Assembly (NCBI GenBank): GCA_964017045.1
Contig: OZ024798.1
Coordinates: forward strand, 14,464,724-14,528,723
Direction: 5' to 3'
DNA length: 64,000 nt
Origin: Omphiscola glabra
Lineage: Eukaryota > Mollusca > Gastropoda > Lymnaeidae
Positions within the stretch are counted from its first letter, which is position 1, and each line of letters begins with the position of its first letter. The notes below the pieces were generated by a model that saw nothing but the letters and a program-made list of their open reading frames with translations, was not told where the DNA came from and ran no database searches. Below, in pieces: positions 59,170 to 64,000 of this stretch. Position numbers and translations under genes: made by a program.

Positions 59170-62100
59170 GTGAGTACACTGGCCACTGTCAAAAGTTGTT
59201 GTTTGTCTTTAACCAAAATTACTAATATTTTTAAAACTTTAACTTCATTAACTTATGTCTTGTCATTACATATTAGTACATGTATATGCATAATATATGT
59301 CTTGATCAATGAACTATTTATTTTGGAGAAATTGATTACTCAACCAAAAAAAACCTTATCAGTTATATTATTTATAGATTGGCGTTAAGATGGGGGATTC
59401 AGATGAATTCTGTTGCTGCATACAGATTTCAGACTTGTCCCATTGTTCATCAAAGTAGATTTTTCTATTCATAACTTTTATGATTAGACTAGTCAAAGGA
59501 TGGAATTTGTTGGAATAATGATAGGGACTTACTTTTTTTAAATCCAATATTAAAGCACTTTTAATGAAGTAAAATTACAAATAATACACTCTATTTTGAA
59601 AAATTTTCAATAATTTCAAATAGCTCCCAAAATCTATCAAATTGAACTGACTGTCAGGAGTCTGAAATTTGATGCAAACTTTCCCATTGACACCAACTAC
59701 ATCAGTAAAAAAAAGTACATCTAAGGATTTTTAGTTGAAATAATGTCTTAGTTTAGTAATTGCCTGTTGAAAGCTAAAGAATATATACACCAACTGTGTG
59801 TAATTTAGCTTGGATATTAACATACAATCCTAAACCCATTTGTTATATCAGATTCTGCAATCAGGATTGTTAATTGCAGCATTTACTTTAATTGGTAAAG
59901 ATAACCTAATAAATGAGGATCAATAAAAAAAAAATTAACTTAAGCTGTGAATAATGTTGTGGTATTTTAATGTCGTGTTCCTTTTTTTTTCTTCTTGTTT
60001 GTAATTTTTATGTGAAGCATGGTGAGCCTAGCCCTAAGCTGAGGTACCGCACTATATAAGACCACTTTAAATAATAATTTACTAATCATAATAGAGGTTT
60101 ATTATAATTTGTCCTTCACAAGCAAAATCACAAGGCAATATTTGGCTTGAGTAGTAGCCTTGACTTGAGCTGTATTTTGTTTAAAGAGGAAGAGTTGCTC
60201 AATTCATCATCCTAACTCTCTCATCTTTGACTGTTTGATCCAATGGTAAGACTTAGCACTGTAAACCCCACAAAAAACACTGCTGGTCATCTACTGCCTC
60301 CTGGTCAATTTATAGTCGTCTTGATTAAGTCTTTCCATTGAAATAAAGTTACAAGATAAAGTGCAGGGTAATTGTTTGAACAAAAAGTGCTTAATAAAAA
60401 AAAATTTTTTTAATGAACCACAAAATCTTTGTTAGCCAGTTATGCTTTCATAATAAAAGCATTTAATTGGTAGAAATGTTGAAGTTCAATTAAATACATC
60501 TGTAATTATGTATGAACATTTGACTTGGCCCCTTAATGTTCAGGTAAGATAACACCTTGTATTTCAGTGTGACTGTTATATTTATTGATCGGGATGGAGA
60601 CAGAATTATCACTAAAGCTGCTGTTGGGGAGTCACTGCTCACTGTGGCCATAAATAATGAGGTCGAGTTAGAAGGTAGCTCTTTCTGAGGCTGAATACCC
60701 ATAGACCAAAAATGTCAGCTGCAATGTCAAATAGGAACTAAATACATTTGAGCTCTAAATAGTAGCTTAAAAATGAAATACCTTGAATGTTATATACAAT
60801 ATTTATCATTTTTATTGTTTGAACATTGGCCTTAAATTTCTGGTCTATTGGTTAATTACATTTTTTGATATTTTCAACTCATGTTTTTTTTTGCGAATTT
60901 TAAGTTAATACCTTCTTATCCATTTCTGGCATTCATTTCAGAGTGAAAGTGACTTTCCTATTACGAGATGGCCAAAGACAGGAAGTCAAGGCCAAAGTGG
61001 GGGACAACTTGTTGGACATCATTGTAGAAAATAGTGTGGATATTGATGGCTTTGGTCAGTTTTTTAATGTTAGTTTTTTTACACATTCAAAAAAGTCTAT
61101 TAATTTAAAGATAAAATATGACACTGACTCTGATTTGAATCTGCTAGTAATGGAAATTACAATTTTTAGCATTTTTTTGTTTTTGTTTTTAAACATTTGT
61201 TAAACATTTGTATTCATTTTTCTTTGTTTCTTCTTTAATATTTCATGCTATAATGTAAATACTTTTCAAACAATTGGTAAAAAAAATTTTTATATTAAAA
61301 AAAAAAAAGGAATATTATCTGGTTATAATGTGAAGATAATTGTTTTTAAAAGTCAAAAGTTGTTTACCAGGAAATACATATTTGATTCTTAAGCCTCATG
61401 TGTTAGGGTTCTTTACATTATAATTTTTTTCTAAATGTATTTTCACTAAATTTTATGATTTATTCTTTATATTTTTTGGTAAGATTTCATGACATTTTAT
61501 CTTTGTAAAGTTGCAATAAATAATTCAAACCAATAACCGGTAATGCATAATTACTTGATTTCAACAAGAGCTAATTTTTAGTTGCAGTACAGCTGTCTCA
61601 GAGCCTCCCTAACTGCAGAGAAAGGGCTGGAAGGGGGGGGGGGGGGGGGGGGGGAAATCAATAAAGCTTTGTAGGCCATTATCCCCCTTGAATTCTCAAT
61701 GAATATTTCATTGTTTGCAACATTCTGGTCTCAGGTGCCTGTGAAGGAACCCTGGCTTGCTCCACATGCCATCTAATCTTTAAGCAGGAAGATTATGACA
61801 AAATTCCAGATAAGCCTACAGATGAAGAGCTTGACATGTTAGACTTGGCTTTTGGGCTGACAGAAACGTGAGTATAATTTGCCAGTATGACTGTGCTGGT
61901 GTTTAGAAGAGACACAAAATGGCTTGATTTTTAGAAAGTTCTCTAAATGCTCTTAAAAATGTTTTGAGTCATAAATCAAACTTGTTTTAACCCTTTTGAG
62001 GCAGAGCCTTTTTTGAAGTGTCGGTGCCAAGAAGACGGAGCCTTTTTACAAACGCAGCACTCATTTTTCATTATAAAAAATAAACTAATTACTTTACAAA

Positions 62101-63117
62101 CATAAAACTATAAATATTCTTGTAGGGAATTGAATGAACTAATATGAATCAAACTGAAATCTCAACAGATATATAAATGGGATATCCTGATTTGCATAAA
62201 TTATGCATGCAAATTTTTTAAGATCACATCTTACTTGCAGAATTTTGTTAAATTCTATGTTTGTTGAAGCCTAAATAAATCCTAACCCATATTTAAATGG
62301 GATGCAGTGTGAAAATCTACATAAAATATTGCCCTGGGGATGCTTATGCCTTTTGACATATTTCAAATTCACATATTTTTAAAGCATTTTTAGGGGTCAC
62401 TAGGTACAAAAAAAAATTATATAAAATGACAGAACATTGTAAAATATCCCCGGAAGCTACCATTAAGTATGGAGAGATGGGCCAAGATATGCTACAAGCA
62501 ATCTGATTAGCTGGTATGAAGACCAGCCAGCCAATCTCGAGGCTTGAACTATCAGGCAGATGGAACTGCCTTTCATCTTTTTAGCCATTTGACCCTAGTC
62601 TGATAGATTGGCCCAGCCATCCCAAGAGGGTTAATTAGCTGCTAGCAGAACATTGTATGAAAGTTAATTTTTAAAAATCTATTCGTATTGAGAACAACAT
62701 TGTGGTCAAATATGTTCAAAGGATTGCACCTACATAACAGTATCTTGTTTAATCCAATAACATTTCAAATTGAAGATATTCTTATTCATCCTTCTCTTTG
62801 CAAAGATTAATTACTTGCTTTAACATTTAAAAGTAATCAGCTTAAAGAGACATGTTTATACTCATGTGTTTGTACAGCACTTTATTAATTGTGTAGATGT
62901 GATATATAACCATTTTTTAAATTTTGTATCCCTTGTAAATCTTCCCAATAGCTTTTTTTTAAAAATGTGTTAATTATAGAACTATTTCTGAAAACACTTA
63001 TGGTATAAATTAAATTGATTTTGCAGATCACGACTGGGTTGTCAAGTTATTGTTACTAAAGATATGGATGGCCTAGAGATCTCTGTCCCTAAAGGAGTTT
63101 CTGATGCTAGACGTTGA
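59015..63117 (+). CDS. FDX1: Mitochondrial [2Fe-2S] ferredoxin (adrenodoxin/FDX1-like) with two alternative second exons
   Basis: Exons: 59,015-59,169, then either 60,568-60,674 or 60,942-61,054, then 61,735-61,867 and 63,027-63,117. The product has 161 or 163 residues. Exon 1 gives a basic, Ser/Thr-rich mitochondrial presequence. The cluster ligands are the three Cys of [12 protein letters not shown] (C-X5-C-X2-C) and the later Cys of [26 protein letters not shown] is the FDX1-type acidic interaction region. Such proteins pass electrons from ferredoxin reductase to mitochondrial P450s (FDX1) or to iron-sulphur cluster assembly and related steps (FDX2 and partly FDX1), in the matrix. The 3' exons look FDX1-like ([12 protein letters not shown]); the first alternative exon has an FDX2-like shorter loop. 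Poly(A) signals AATAAA lie at 63,126 and 63,470. Confidence 0.95.
60013..60345. mobile_element. Dispersed repeat copy in ferredoxin intron 1
   Basis: Shares a GTACCGCACTATATAAGAC core with copies near 15,810 and 38,010. It also contains an imperfect inverted repeat (TTGATCCAATGGTAAGACTTA against TAAGTCTTTCCATTGAAA) whose left arm matches 38,455-38,545 in the opposite orientation. Class unknown. Confidence 0.45.
60568..60674 (+). CDS. FDX1: Ferredoxin exon 2a (alternative, FDX2-like loop length)
   Basis: Acceptor TGTATTTCAG, donor GAAG|GTAGCT; 107 bases. Encodes [30 protein letters not shown] and EVELE, then joins exon 3 as ELEGACEG. The loop before the first cluster Cys is two residues shorter than in exon 2b, as in FDX2 (DLEGACE). 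There is no stop, frameshift or damaged splice site. About 15 of 35 aligned residues equal those of exon 2b. Phase in and out is the same as exon 2b. Confidence 0.85.
60942..61054 (+). CDS. FDX1: Ferredoxin exon 2b (alternative, FDX1-like)
   Basis: Acceptor TTCATTTCAG, donor TTTG|GTCAGT; 113 bases. Encodes [30 protein letters not shown] and SVDIDGF, then joins exon 3 as DIDGFGACEG, the exact FDX1 loop. It lies 267 bases after exon 2a, so the intron between them is long enough to be spliced and simple steric exclusion is not obvious. The donor (GTCAGT) is somewhat weaker than that of exon 1. Confidence 0.9.
61055..61734 (+). other. Ferredoxin intron after exon 2b
   Basis: AT-rich, with a G tract at about 61,636-61,654 roughly 80 bases before the exon 3 acceptor. 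Frames running on from exon 2b into this intron are not coding. Confidence 0.7.
61735..61867 (+). CDS. FDX1: Ferredoxin exon 3: cluster-binding loop
   Basis: Acceptor GGTCTCAG, donor GAAAC|GTGAGT. Encodes [17 protein letters not shown] with three of the four cluster cysteines, then [20 protein letters not shown] and FGLTE. Enters in phase 1 and is shared by both alternative products. Confidence 0.95.
61991..62630 (+). mobile_element. piggyBac-like non-autonomous element, copy 2, in ferredoxin intron 3
   Basis: TTAA at 61,987-61,990 and 62,631-62,634; termini CCCTTTTGAGGC and TCCCAAGAGGG. 640 bp without a transposase. Shares GCCTAAATAAATCCTAACC, CCTGATTTGCATAA and an ACCAGCCAGCCAATC right arm with copy 1. 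Confidence 0.68.
63027..63117 (+). CDS. FDX1: Ferredoxin exon 4: C-terminus
   Basis: Acceptor GATTTTGCAG. Encodes [18 protein letters not shown] then [11 protein letters not shown] and TGA at 63,115-63,117. It contains the fourth cluster cysteine. Unlike vertebrate FDX1, there is no long tail after SDAR. Confidence 0.94.
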
Positions 63118-63125
63118 TGTCAATG

Positions 63126-63131
63126 AATAAA
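63126..63131 (+). terminator. Poly(A) signal of the ferredoxin gene
   Basis: AATAAA nine bases after the stop codon; a second AATAAA lies at 63,470-63,475. The first is unusually close to the stop, so the second may be the main one. Confidence 0.6.
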
Positions 63132-64000
63132 ATTTTACTTTGTACAAAATTAAACAAGAAACAATTTTGAGTAATTGAATGATTGACAGTTACACATTTT
63201 TTCTTTAACTTTTGTTTTTTTTTGTTGTTTTTTTAAACTAAAAAAAATCCTTGTTTATTTTTTCTAGGCAGTATCTGAGACGATATTATATTTGACCACA
63301 TTAGTAAAAATTTATTGTGATTATTAATTATAATTATAAAATACAGCATTGGAAAACGTTTGGCTATTACTATATGTAGAGATTTTTTTTTAAGTTTTCA
63401 GTTAGTACACATTGGGACTTGTGAGTTAAACTGAGTTGTTCTGTGCTGGTTGTATGTAAGTGTTGCCCAAATAAAGGAGGGAAACATTTTTTTTTTTTAA
63501 ATTATTCATATGGCCTTATAAGAGTTTGTGATTCAATTAAAATAATATAGTTTACATCACTATAAAAAATCTGAGAAGGGAAGCATACATTAAGTTTTTA
63601 AAAAAATGGTTTGACTGCAATAAAAAATTAGTTAAAGCATAGCTAAAAATCCCAAATCAGTGTGTGTATAAATCTATATTAGTAATTAGGCTTCATTTTT
63701 GATTTATGGCAAAATCATTTTTTTATTTTTTTGGAGGACAGTTTTAAAGTTGTTGTTAAAAACCTGGCTAAGTCGTATGTAATTAATATATAGTTAGTCA
63801 GTTGAAAGCGACCATGACCTCCTTAATTATCCTATATGCCAACTGTGAACTTGGCTGTGGGTGCGCAGGTGGCTGATTGTGGCACAAAATGGTTCTTGTG
63901 CAGTAAGTGAATGCGCTTGATGGGACATCTCCAGACGCACGGTTTACCTGGGCTTATCTAGCATGTCTTTTGTGCTCTGCAGCCTCTATTCTATTGGCTT
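63132..64000. other. Ferredoxin 3' UTR and flank; no further gene recognised
   Basis: AT-rich to about 63,800, then slightly richer in G and C to the window edge. Nothing else supported. Confidence 0.4.

Noticed and set aside
60943..61203. 86-codon frame from exon 2b read on into the intron
   Set aside because: A clear donor at 61,054/61,055 joins in phase to the cluster-binding exon; the extension is AT-rich and unlike ferredoxin.

Overview
This is a eukaryotic nuclear window, AT-rich and repeat-dense, with three spliced genes of animal type. The proteins (a Prdm13 transcription factor, a ciliary radial-spoke protein and a mitochondrial ferredoxin), the intron-rich structure, and the mix of hAT and piggyBac-type mini-transposons, tRNA-derived SINE and LINE debris fit an invertebrate animal. 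A SPIN-like hAT element and the general repeat style suggest a gastropod mollusc, perhaps a freshwater pulmonate snail. That placement is inference, not proof.

Layout. Bases 1-17,585 hold no convincing host gene. They contain a decayed hAT transposase, a chain of minisatellites (29, 65, 24, 32/28/18, 35, 39 and 49 bp units), a SPIN-like element and many long G or C homopolymers. Prdm13 runs on the + strand from 17,586 to 34,991 in three exons. Its first intron of about 15 kb is filled with minisatellites and transposon fragments. Bases 35,000-41,000 hold LINE and hAT remnants and AT-rich DNA. The radial spoke gene RSPH3 lies on the - strand, with start codon at 53,089 and six clear exons down to 48,028. 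A seventh, acidic terminal exon at 41,067-41,219 probably belongs to it across a 6.8 kb intron full of satellites. Bases 53,090-59,014 are mostly transposon remnants. A mitochondrial [2Fe-2S] ferredoxin gene (FDX1-like) occupies 59,015-63,117 on the + strand.

Most notable observation. The ferredoxin gene carries two different, intact versions of its second coding exon (60,568-60,674 and 60,942-61,054). They have the same splice phases but only about 43% identical residues by hand count, and they end in two different loop types (one FDX2-like in length, one FDX1-like). Using either one gives a complete ferredoxin of 161 or 163 residues. Using both, or neither, produces a stop codon almost at once. 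This looks like mutually exclusive splicing producing two mitochondrial ferredoxins from one locus.

The three genes have no obvious shared function: neural transcriptional repression, ciliary motility, and mitochondrial electron transfer. Exon boundaries were set by splice-site consensus, phase and family similarity read by eye; no alignment program or transcript was available.
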